Shown: positions 5,636 through 12,444 of the stretch, in pieces
Position numbering within the stretch: the first letter of the stretch is position 1
Layout of the letters: each line of letters starts with the position of its first letter
Source: an uncultured Faecalibacterium sp.
GTDB taxonomy: Bacteria > Bacillota > Clostridia > Oscillospirales > Ruminococcaceae
DNA: 15,988 bases
NCBI GenBank assembly: GCA_934561485.1
Contig: CAKTGS010000043.1
Location: 1 to 15,988, forward strand
Direction of reading: 5' to 3'
The notes under the pieces: generated by a model
What the model was told of the DNA's origin: nothing
The model's input: the letters and a program-made list of their open reading frames with translations, nothing else
Database searches by the model: none
Made by a program: the position numbers and the translations under genes

Positions 5636-7018
5636 TTATTCTGCGGCAGAAGCTGCCGTGCTGTCTGCTTCCGGTTCTGCGGTGCTCTCCGCTGCGCTGT
5701 CTGCAGCTTCCGGCTCAGCCATATCGTCTGCCGCATCCGGTTCTTCTTCGCCACCGGCAGGCTCCGAAGCGGCTGCAGAGGATGCGCTGTCGTTGGTGCC
5801 TGCCACCGTAGAAGTGCCGCTCAGCTGCTGAGCCGCTGCCACAGCGCGCTGGATCTGGGGGTCGGTCTCCGGGGTGTAATCGTACAGGGCATTGGCTTCG
5901 TCTGCGCTCAGGGCACGCTCCACATCCACGCTCAGGCCGGTGCCGTCAAAGCTGGAGCCATCGCCGCAGACCAGCTTTGCCACGGTGATCACCACCGCGC
6001 TGCCATCGGACAGGCGCTGGGGGCTGCTCTGAATGGTGCCTTTGCCCATGGTGGTGGTGCCCACCAGGCGTGCACCGTTCATGGTGCGCAGACTGGCTGC
6101 AAACAGCTCTGCTGCGCTGGCGGTATTGCCATTGACCAGGCAGACCAGCGGCAGAGAAACCTCGCTCTCTCCATCGCTGCTGCCAATTACGGTGCGGTTC
6201 CCGTTTTTGTCCTCGGCATAGGCCACAGTGCCTTCCGATGCAATCAGGTTGACACAGCTGATGGCATCTTCCAGAATGCCGCCGCCGTTGTCGCGCAGGT
6301 CGAACACCAGGCTGGATGCTCCGCTCTCGGTCAGAGCGCGGATGGCGTAGTCCAGCTCACTGGGGGTGGTGCCGTCAAACTGGCGGATCTTGATGTACCC
6401 CACGCCGTCCAGCATCTGATAGTCCACCGTGGTGCTGGTGTAGCCGGAGTGGGTCAGGTCTGCGGACTTGGAAGCCGCTTCGCTGTTCAGCCAGGTCACA
6501 TTCACCGTAGTGCCGGCCTCGCCCTGCAGGCGGGACTGCACTGCATCCACCGTGCTCAGGCTCTTGACCTCGGTGCCGTCCACTGCCGTGATGTAGTCTC
6601 CCACCACGATTCCGGCTTCCTGGGCGGGCGAACCATCGTACACCTTGGTCACCTTGGCGTAGCCGGTCTGGTCCAGGCCCAGCTCCACGCCAATGCCCAT
6701 GATGGTGCCATTCTGGATGTTCATCAGCTCGGTGTAGGCATTGGCGGTGTAGTACCGGGCGTACTTGTCGCCGGTGCCCAGCAGGTAGCCTGCGGTCAGG
6801 CGGTCGTACAGCATGGTCTCGTCAATGGTATAATAATCGTTGCTGCGGACGTAGCGGTCCACCTCTGCGATCTTATTATACATGCTCTCCTTTTCCTTCA
6901 CGCTGTTCACCGTGCTGTCAAACAGACGCATGGCCACCAGCATGGTAATGGAAAAGGTGACTGTGATGGCCAGGATCACAATGGTGACCGCCATGCCCAC
7001 AGAAATTTTACGGTTCAT
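5636..7018 (-). CDS. S41 C-terminal processing peptidase (CtpA/CtpB type)
   Basis: The 460-residue membrane-anchored serine protease has one N-terminal membrane segment at about 9-30, so its body is outside the membrane. A helical region follows, then a PDZ domain at about 103-177 with GIGVELG and GDYITAVDG, then the S41 protease core. The catalytic pair is Ser301 in NGNTASAAELF and Lys326 in TTMGKGTIQ, the correct spacing for the family. Such enzymes trim or degrade envelope proteins from their C-termini. The last 65 residues are a low-complexity tail of Ala, Ser, Glu, Asp and Pro, strongly acidic and not part of the known fold. AGGAGGGG precedes the ATG. It is the last gene of the ftsE operon, 16 nt after the 34-codon gene, suggesting a role in controlling the division hydrolase or its partners. 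Confidence 0.93.
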   Translation of the reverse strand: MNRKISVGMAVTIVILAITVTFSITMLVAMRLFDSTVNSVKEKESMYNKIAEVDRYVRSNDYYTIDETMLYDRLTAGYLLGTGDKYARYYTANAYTELMNIQNGTIMGIGVELGLDQTGYAKVTKVYDGSPAQEAGIVVGDYITAVDGTEVKSLSTVDAVQSRLQGEAGTTVNVTWLNSEAASKSADLTHSGYTSTTVDYQMLDGVGYIKIRQFDGTTPSELDYAIRALTESGASSLVFDLRDNGGGILEDAISCVNLIASEGTVAYAEDKNGNRTVIGSSDGESEVSLPLVCLVNGNTASAAELFAASLRTMNGARLVGTTTMGKGTIQSSPQRLSDGSAVVITVAKLVCGDGSSFDGTGLSVDVERALSADEANALYDYTPETDPQIQRAVAAAQQLSGTSTVAGTNDSASSAAASEPAGGEEEPDAADDMAEPEAADSAAESTAEPEADSTAASAAE

Positions 7019-7034
7019 GTTCAGCCCCTCCTGT

Positions 7035-7139
7035 TTACAGCAGCATCATGATCACGCTTGCCAGCAGCGAAAGCACGAACAGTCCCGCCAGCGCCAGGCA
7101 GGCGATGCGCATGGCACGCTTGCGTTTTTGTTCTTTCAT
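7035..7139 (-). CDS. 34-residue single-pass membrane peptide in the ftsEX operon
   Basis: A very small gene fills the space between the M23 peptidase and ctpA. The product begins MKEQKRKRAMR, strongly positive, followed by one hydrophobic span of about 23 residues (IACLALAGLFVLSLLASVIM and MLL) that runs to the end. The positive N-terminus predicts an N-inside orientation with almost nothing outside. AAGGAG lies 11 nt before the ATG and directly follows the M23 stop; the gap to ctpA is 16 nt. The equal short spacings on both sides and its own ribosome binding site argue for translation. I do not recognise a family. It may be a small regulatory subunit of FtsEX, the hydrolase or the protease. 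Function is unknown. Confidence 0.75.
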   Translation of the reverse strand: MKEQKRKRAMRIACLALAGLFVLSLLASVIMMLL

Positions 7140-7157
7140 AAACGATCAGACTCCTTG

Positions 7158-8480
7158 TCAGTTGTGCGGAATGGGAATATACTTGCGCGGATTCACGGCA
7201 TTGGCCTTGCTGCCGCCCTGCCACACTTCCAGGTGCAGGTGGTTGCCGGTGGAATTGCCGGTGGTGCCCACATAGCCGATCAGCTCGCCCTGCTTGACAT
7301 ACCTGCCCTGGCTGGTTGCCACCGAGCGCATATGGCCGTACAGGGTGCTGTAGGTGTTGCCGTCCGACATTTTGCCGTGGTAGATGATCACATAGTTGCC
7401 GTAGCCGCCGCTGGACCAGCCTGCCACCTGCACATAGCCGCTGGCTGCTGCGTAAATGGGCGTGCCGCTGGGGGCGGCAAAGTCGGTGCCGGCGTGCAGC
7501 TTGTTGACGCCGGAGACCGGGTTCTTGCGCCAGCCGTACTCACTGGACACCCGGGTATAGCTCTTGAGCGGGCAGATAAAGCCGGTAAAGCTCAGCTGCG
7601 GCTTGGCCGCTGCTGCGGCGGCGATCTGCTTCTGGATCTCCTTTTTCACAGCCTGGTAGTTCAGCTCGTCCGACTCAATGGCCGCCTGGGCGGTCTGCTG
7701 CGCCTTCTGGGCCTCGGCAGCGGACAGCTGGGCCGCAGAGATGCTGCTGTTCAGCTCGCTCTGCTTGGACTTCATCTGGGTGTTCTGAGCGTCCAGGTCC
7801 GCCTTTTGGCTCTTCAGTTCGGCGCGCTCGGCTTCCAGCTCCGTTTTGTCGTCCTCCAGCGCCTGCTTGGCGTTTTTCATGTTGTCCATGATCTCGGTAT
7901 CCTTCACCGAGATATCCTGCATGACCTCGTTGAAGGTCAGTAGTTCATACAGGTCGTTCATAGCGCCGAGCATGGCAACGCTGCCGCCGTCCCGCAGCTC
8001 CTGCATGGCGGCCATATGTTTTTTGAAGTCGCTCCACTGATCCTCGATCTCCACTTCCTTCTGGGCGATCTCGGTCTCCTTGGTGCTGATCTTCTGCTCG
8101 GTTTCACCAATGCTGTTCTGCACCGAAGCGATCTGGGTGCTGAGCACCCCGATCTGATCCTGGATCACGGACACCCGCTCCTTCAGCTCGCCTTCCAGCG
8201 CCTTGGCAGCGGATTCCTTCTTTTTGGCGTCCGACAGCTCTTTTCTGTGCTGTTCAATGGACTTGGACAGGCTGTCCAGCTTGCTCTGCAGCGAGGAAAC
8301 ACTGTTGCTGCCGGCTGCCGAGGCCGGGTAGACCGCTGCGGTAAGCAGCAGGCAGGCACAGGCAATGCCCAGGCTCACTGCACGCACCGCGCGGCTGTAG
8401 GAGCTTTCCGGCCTGGCGTGCCGGGCTGTGTAGCCGGGCCATTTGAGCCGGAAGGGTTTTGCATGAATTGCTTTTTTCAT
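7158..8480 (-). CDS. Secreted coiled-coil M23 (LytM) peptidoglycan peptidase, EnvC/PcsB-like role
   Basis: The 440-residue protein has a long basic N-region and a signal segment at about 34-56 ending in ASAA. A long coiled coil at about 60-290 and a C-terminal LytM/M23 domain at about 300-440 follow. Zinc ligands His329, Asp333 (HAGTD) and His416, with His383 (YGHM) and His414 (HLHLEV), are all present, so the domain should be active, unlike E. coli EnvC. Coiled coil plus hydrolase directly after ftsX is the arrangement of FtsEX-controlled wall hydrolases or hydrolase activators. The start was chosen at the ATG at 8480, which has AAAGGAG 6 nt upstream; an ATG at 8504 would overlap the ftsX end and precede that site. 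It lies 16 nt after ftsX. Confidence 0.93.
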   Translation of the reverse strand: MKKAIHAKPFRLKWPGYTARHARPESSYSRAVRAVSLGIACACLLLTAAVYPASAAGSNSVSSLQSKLDSLSKSIEQHRKELSDAKKKESAAKALEGELKERVSVIQDQIGVLSTQIASVQNSIGETEQKISTKETEIAQKEVEIEDQWSDFKKHMAAMQELRDGGSVAMLGAMNDLYELLTFNEVMQDISVKDTEIMDNMKNAKQALEDDKTELEAERAELKSQKADLDAQNTQMKSKQSELNSSISAAQLSAAEAQKAQQTAQAAIESDELNYQAVKKEIQKQIAAAAAAKPQLSFTGFICPLKSYTRVSSEYGWRKNPVSGVNKLHAGTDFAAPSGTPIYAAASGYVQVAGWSSGGYGNYVIIYHGKMSDGNTYSTLYGHMRSVATSQGRYVKQGELIGYVGTTGNSTGNHLHLEVWQGGSKANAVNPRKYIPIPHN

Positions 8481-8496
8481 CTGCAGCTCCTTTCGG

Positions 8497-9402
8497 TCAG
8501 ACATTCAGATGCTTGCGGATGGAGAACAGGCTGCCCAGGCCGCCCACCAGGGCACCGCCCGCCAGGCTCAGGGTGAGGATGGTGGGCCACACATTGGCCA
8601 CCGGCACCAGGGCATGGCCCATAACCAGCTGCCACAGGCCGCCCAGAGTCCCGGCAGCGCTGACGGTGTAGGAGTAGGCTGCCACGCTGACACCGGCAGT
8701 CAGAGCGCCGGAGAGCAGGCCCATGGTCAGGCCCTCAACGACAAAGGGCAGGGTGACCAGCGCATTGGTGGCACCCACATACTTCATGATCTCGATCTCG
8801 CGGCGGCGTGCAAACACACTCAGGCGGATGGTGCTGCCCACGGTGATGATGCTGACGAGCATCATCACCAGCACGATGAGCCGTCCACCCTTGGTTACCG
8901 CCTGCTGCACCTGTACGAAGGTATCGGCCATTCCCACCAGTGCCTTCACGCTGTACACGCCGGGAATGGCCTGCATTTTGCGGCTCATGGATTCCATCTG
9001 GCTCAGGTCGCTGATGGACACCCGGTAGTTTGCCTTAAAGGGGTTGTCGGTTTCAAATTCATCCCACAGGGAGGAATAGTCCTCCATATAACAGCGGTAG
9101 GTGTCCAGCACGTCCTGCTTGGAAACGTATTGTACCCCGCTGACCCCCTGCATACCGGAAAGGGTCTGCCCCACCTGAGCGGCGGTGGCATCGTCACAAT
9201 CGGGGTCCAGGTAAACCACAGTCTCGTTCTGGGTGCCCAGGTAGCTCACCAGGCTGTCCACATTCACCTCTGCCAGGCTGGCAAAGGTGTTCAGGGTCAT
9301 GCACACGCTCAGGGAAGCAATGCAGGCAATGGTCATGGCCCAGTGCTTGCCCAGGTTGCGAATGCCGCGCTTGGTCAGGAAGAAAAAGGTTGAGATCCTC
9401 AT
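8497..9402 (-). CDS. ftsX: Cell division ABC transporter permease FtsX
   Basis: The 301-residue membrane protein has a first membrane segment at about 20-43, an outside domain at about 45-170, then three segments at about 172-195, 216-248 and 272-292. The FtsX/MacB signature RRREIEIMKYVGAT (199-212) follows the second segment and is the coupling region to the ATPase. With FtsE it transmits ATP hydrolysis to extracytoplasmic wall hydrolases at the division site. The start overlaps the ftsE stop by 4 nt, so the two are translationally coupled. Length is normal for the Gram-positive form. Confidence 0.96.
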   Translation of the reverse strand: MRISTFFFLTKRGIRNLGKHWAMTIACIASLSVCMTLNTFASLAEVNVDSLVSYLGTQNETVVYLDPDCDDATAAQVGQTLSGMQGVSGVQYVSKQDVLDTYRCYMEDYSSLWDEFETDNPFKANYRVSISDLSQMESMSRKMQAIPGVYSVKALVGMADTFVQVQQAVTKGGRLIVLVMMLVSIITVGSTIRLSVFARRREIEIMKYVGATNALVTLPFVVEGLTMGLLSGALTAGVSVAAYSYTVSAAGTLGGLWQLVMGHALVPVANVWPTILTLSLAGGALVGGLGSLFSIRKHLNV

Positions 9403-10139
9403 AACAGCGCCACCTCCATTTCCTGCCCGGCTTCGCCGGCTTCTGCTTCCCGGGCCGCCAGGGCCTCGGGGTCGGCCGGCACATCCGAGATGATGCGGCC
9501 CTGCTTCAGGGTAACCACACGCTGGTGGAAGCGGTGCACCAGTTCGTGCTCGTGGGTAACCACCAGCACCGTAATGCCCATTTTGCTCACCCGCTCCAGC
9601 AGTTCCATCATTTCCAGGCTCAGTTCCGGGTCGATGTTGCCGGTAGGCTCATCGGCAATTACCAGCTTGGGAGCATGGGCAAGGGCGCGGGCCACCGCCA
9701 CGCGCTGCTGCTCGCCGCCGGACAGGGTGTCCGGGTAGACGTTGGCCTTATCTTCCAGGTGCACCAGTTCCAGCATGTACTCCACACGCTCACGGATCTC
9801 CTTGCGCCGGACGTTGGTCACGTGCATGGCAAAGGCAATGTTCTCGTACACCGTCATGCTGGGGATCAGGCGGAAATCCTGGAAGATGATGCCCATCTGC
9901 CGGCGCAGATACGGCACTTTGTGACGGCGCAGGCGGGCCACATCCTTGCCCAGCACGGTCACCTTGCCGGACGTGGGCAGCTCCTCCCGCAGGATCAGCT
10001 TGAGCAACGTGGATTTGCCGGCACCGGAATGGCCCAGCAGAAAGACGAACTCGCCATCGTCCACATGGAGGTTGATGTCCTCCAGGGCCAGGCGTCCGCC
10101 TCTTTTGTATTCTTTGGAGACATGTTCAAAATCGATCAT
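9399..10139 (-). CDS. ftsE: Cell division ATP-binding protein FtsE
   Basis: The 246-residue ABC ATPase partners FtsX. Walker A is GHSGAGKST (36-44), the Q-loop glutamine is at 87 in IIFQDFRL, the ABC signature LSGGE is at 139-143, Walker B is LVIADEP (159-165), and the switch histidine is at 196 in VVTHEHE. The last 25 or so residues are a Glu/Ala-rich extension slightly longer than typical. It is the first gene of the operon ftsE-ftsX-M23-small peptide-ctpA. AGGAG lies about 12 nt before the ATG, a rather long spacing, and an inverted repeat sits just upstream. Confidence 0.96.
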   Translation of the reverse strand: MIDFEHVSKEYKRGGRLALEDINLHVDDGEFVFLLGHSGAGKSTLLKLILREELPTSGKVTVLGKDVARLRRHKVPYLRRQMGIIFQDFRLIPSMTVYENIAFAMHVTNVRRKEIRERVEYMLELVHLEDKANVYPDTLSGGEQQRVAVARALAHAPKLVIADEPTGNIDPELSLEMMELLERVSKMGITVLVVTHEHELVHRFHQRVVTLKQGRIISDVPADPEALAAREAEAGEAGQEMEVALL

Positions 10140-10158
10140 GGAATAAAATAGCTCCTGA

Positions 10159-10176
10159 CATCAAAGATTTTTGATG
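10159..10176. repeat. Short inverted repeat in the ftsE leader
   Basis: CATCAAA and TTTGATG, 7 bp each with a 4-nt spacer, lie directly upstream of the ftsE Shine-Dalgarno, between it and a possible -10 box. It could be an operator or a leader hairpin; it is short enough to be chance. Confidence 0.35.
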
Positions 10177-10204
10177 GTCATATCCTCTGCCCCTCTGTAG
10201 ACAA
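10177..10204 (-). promoter_or_regulatory. Possible promoter of the ftsE operon
   Basis: On the - strand TTGTCT (10204-10199) and TATGAC (10182-10177) are spaced by 16 nt. It is a weak match, but the only candidate between the upstream terminator and ftsE. The -35 overlaps the T run of that terminator. Confidence 0.35.
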
Positions 10205-10242
10205 AAAGAACCGGCCAGCATCGGGTCTCGAGCGGCCGGTTC
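10203..10242 (-). terminator. Terminator of the CdaR-like regulator gene
   Basis: GAACCGGCC (10208-10216) pairs with GGCCGGTTC (10234-10242), a perfect 9-bp GC-rich stem with a 17-nt loop, followed by five T on the - strand (complement of 10203-10207). It lies 34 nt past the regulator stop and separates it from the ftsE operon. Confidence 0.85.
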
Positions 10243-10276
10243 CTGCGCCGACAGGGGGAAACCTGTGCGGCAAAAC

Positions 10277-11362
10277 TCAATATTTGGCCGGGTTGTTGGA
10301 CAGGTACTTCTTGACCATCAGCGCCACCTTGAAAACGATGGCGTCATCGAACTCGCGCAGGTCCAGGCCGGTCAGCTTTTTGATCTTTTCCAGACGATAC
10401 ACCAGGGTGTTGCGGTGCACAAACAGCCCGCGGCTGGTTTCGGAGACGTTCAGGTTGTTCTCGAAGAAGCGCTGGATCGTGAACAGGGTCTCCTGATCCA
10501 GGCTCTCGATGCTGCCCTGCTTGAACACTTCGCGCAGGAACATCTCGCACACGGTGGTGGGCAGCTGGTAGATCAGGCGGGCAATGCCAAGGTTGTCGTA
10601 GCGGATGATCTGCTTTTCGGTGTCGAACACCTTGCTGACTTCCATGGCGATCTGAGCTTCCTTAAAGGAAGTGGCCAGGTCCTTGACATTGGAGATCGGG
10701 GTGCCGATGCCCACCACAGCCTTGATGTAATGCTCGCCGGACAGGGTGTCCACGATGCTGGCGGCCAGCTTTTCCATATCGGTGCGGTCGATGCCCTTAC
10801 GGATCTCCTTGACCAGCACGGTGTCGGTCTCGCTGATGTTGAACACAAAGTCCTTCTGCTTATCGGGGAACAGGCTGCTGACCACATCGTAGGCCGAGAT
10901 ATCGCCGCCGGAGGTCACCCGCACAATGAACACCACGCGGGAAACATCGGTGGCAAAGTGCAGCTCACGGGCCTTGGCGTAGATATCGCCCGGCAGAATG
11001 TTGTCCAGCACCACGTTCTTGATAAAGTTGGACTTGTCGAACTTTTCATCGTGATACTGCTTGATGCTCTGCAGGCTGATGGACAGCACGGCCGCAAACT
11101 GTCCGGCGGTTTCATCATTGCCCTCCACAAACACAGCGTAGTCGTTGTGTTTTGCGCTGGAAAACTGCTGGTAGGTGTACCCATCGCGCACAAAGCGGTC
11201 GCCTGCGGTCAGGCGCTCCGCCATAAAGCCCTCGCGCACTTCGCCGATCAGATTCAGCTCCGAGCAGGAAATAACAGCGCCGGTTTCATCCACCACGCCG
11301 ACCACCCGGTTGATCGCGTCTTTCATCTGGTAGATCACGCTTTGAAATACTCTATTGGCCAT
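10277..11362 (-). CDS. CdaR/PucR-family transcriptional regulator
   Basis: The 361-residue protein ends in the PucR-type helix-turn-helix at about 298-355 (FFENNLNVSETSRGLFVHRN, then LVYRLEKIKKLTG), the DNA-binding domain of the family. The middle, about 110-280, matches the GGDEF-like region of CdaR proteins. The N-terminal 100 residues (QMKDAINRVVGVVDETGAVI) resemble the sugar-diacid recognition type of sensor domain. The ligand cannot be told from sequence. The ATG at 11362 was chosen because AAGGGG lies 8 nt upstream; an in-frame ATG at 11434 has no such site. It is monocistronic, with a promoter at 11445-11473 and a strong terminator. No transport or sugar-acid genes adjoin it, so a global or distant target is likely. 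Confidence 0.88.
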   Translation of the reverse strand: MANRVFQSVIYQMKDAINRVVGVVDETGAVISCSELNLIGEVREGFMAERLTAGDRFVRDGYTYQQFSSAKHNDYAVFVEGNDETAGQFAAVLSISLQSIKQYHDEKFDKSNFIKNVVLDNILPGDIYAKARELHFATDVSRVVFIVRVTSGGDISAYDVVSSLFPDKQKDFVFNISETDTVLVKEIRKGIDRTDMEKLAASIVDTLSGEHYIKAVVGIGTPISNVKDLATSFKEAQIAMEVSKVFDTEKQIIRYDNLGIARLIYQLPTTVCEMFLREVFKQGSIESLDQETLFTIQRFFENNLNVSETSRGLFVHRNTLVYRLEKIKKLTGLDLREFDDAIVFKVALMVKKYLSNNPAKY

Positions 11363-11444
11363 AATGGTACCCCTTTTCCTCGTTTGTGCAAACCGCAGCG
11401 GCAGCGATAGTGATTTTAACCAATTTCGCTGCATTACAATCTAT

Positions 11445-11473
11445 ATTTTACACAAAAGAATCTACTTTTGCAA
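11445..11473 (-). promoter_or_regulatory. Promoter of the CdaR-like regulator gene
   Basis: On the - strand TTGCAA (11473-11468) and TAAAAT (11450-11445) are spaced by 17 nt. The start of transcription would be about 75 nt before the ATG, leaving a leader with no clear riboswitch. The stretch 11474-11621 upstream is AT-rich and holds no gene. Confidence 0.55.
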
Positions 11474-11621
11474 CACATTTCAACAAAAAAGATAATTCTT
11501 TCTTGTGGAAATTATCTGCCAGGGCCATTTTGTACCAAAAAAGTGCCTTTTTGCGTGGTTCTTGGCCTTATTTTAGCTTCAAATTGTGATGTTTTTTTGA
11601 AAACCGGGTGAAAAGCACAGC

Positions 11622-12326
11622 TCACCCTCTGGAAATTTCTGCCATCTCATCGTCCGAAAGCTCCCGCCACTGCCCCGGGGCAAGGGCCGGGTCCAGTGCA
11701 AGGTCGCCAATGGCGTCCCGGTGCAGAGCGTTCACCCCGGCACCGTACACACCGAACATCCGCTTGATTTGATGGTACACCCCCTGCCGGAGCACCACCC
11801 GCACAGTCAGCCCGTCCGGCGTCAGGGCCGTGACCTCGGCAGGCGAAAGGGCCGTGCCGTCCGCCAGGGTAACGCCCACCGCAAAGCCGGTGCGCATCTC
11901 CTCCGTAAGGGGGGTGTCCAGCGTGACGGTGTAGGTTTTGGACACATGGCGCTTGGGGGCCAGAATGTCGTGGGCAAAGCCGCCATCGTCCGTCAGCAGC
12001 ACAAAGCCGGTGCTGGTTTTGTCCAGCCGACCCGCCGGGAACAACTCCCGGCGGGGGTAGGCATCCCCCACCAGGTCCACCACGGTGGTATCCCGCTTGT
12101 CGGTGGAAGCGCTCACCACCCCTTCGGGCTTGTTGAGCATGAGATACACGAATTTTTGGTAGGTCAGGGCTTTGCCGTCCACCGCCACAGTGTCGGTGTC
12201 TTTCAGCTGGGTGTCCCCTTTTTTGCACACGGCGCCGTTGACCTGCACGCGGCCCTTGGCCAGCAGGGCTTTGGCCTCGCTACGGGTGCACTGAGCCGTC
12301 TCGGCCAAGTATTTATCCAATCGCAT
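11622..12326 (-). CDS. RNA pseudouridine synthase, RsuA/RluB family
   Basis: The 234-residue protein has an N-terminal S4 RNA-binding domain (about 1-50, MRLDKYLAE and the KGRVQVNG turn) and a catalytic domain with GRLDKTSTG (99-107), where Asp102 is the catalytic aspartate. The conserved YLMLNKPEG and GVYHQIKRMFG motifs are present. The size and the single S4 domain fit RsuA (16S U516 in E. coli), but RluB/E/F-type substrates cannot be excluded. The ATG at 12326 has AAAGGAG about 9 nt upstream; an upstream in-frame start at 12392 overlaps the promoter. It is transcribed alone, downstream of the purB terminator. Confidence 0.92.
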   Translation of the reverse strand: MRLDKYLAETAQCTRSEAKALLAKGRVQVNGAVCKKGDTQLKDTDTVAVDGKALTYQKFVYLMLNKPEGVVSASTDKRDTTVVDLVGDAYPRRELFPAGRLDKTSTGFVLLTDDGGFAHDILAPKRHVSKTYTVTLDTPLTEEMRTGFAVGVTLADGTALSPAEVTALTPDGLTVRVVLRQGVYHQIKRMFGVYGAGVNALHRDAIGDLALDPALAPGQWRELSDDEMAEISRG

Positions 12327-12356
12327 ACGCGGTTCTCCTTTGTTGATGATGCTCCC

Positions 12357-12385
12357 AGTGTAGCATGACAGACAGAATCGTGCAA
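12357..12385 (-). promoter_or_regulatory. Promoter of the pseudouridine synthase gene
   Basis: On the - strand TTGCAC (12385-12380) and TACACT (12362-12357) are spaced by 17 nt, with a TG one base before the -10 box (extended -10). It lies between the purB terminator and the start codon. Confidence 0.55.
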
Positions 12386-12396
12386 GGCACAAACGT

Positions 12397-12428
12397 AAAA
12401 AGGAGAAGCCCGCGGGCTTCTCCTTTTT
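12397..12428 (-). terminator. Terminator after purB, perfect 32-nt palindrome
   Basis: Positions 12397-12428 are a perfect inverted repeat: an A run, GGAGAAGCCC, then its exact complement and a T run, with no unpaired loop in the text. It sits 16 nt past the purB stop and can end transcription in either direction. Confidence 0.88.
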
Positions 12429-12444
12429 GCAATTGATCTTGTTA

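Noticed and set aside
5100..10151. Long + strand open frames (for example 6882-7943, 8016-8576, 8509-9393, 9525-10151)
   Set aside because: They are antisense to well-supported - strand genes, are rich in His/Gly/Gln/Ala as expected for reverse frames of GC-rich genes, and show no recognisable motifs or ribosome binding sites.
11363..11621. Riboswitch or regulatory RNA upstream of the CdaR-like gene
   Set aside because: The stretch is AT-rich and contains a promoter, but I saw no conserved aptamer-like motif or convincing long hairpin.
11606..11627. Hairpin GGGTGA/TCACCC at the end of the pseudouridine synthase gene
   Set aside because: The stem is only 6 bp, includes the stop codon, and is followed by a broken T run; too weak to call as a terminator.
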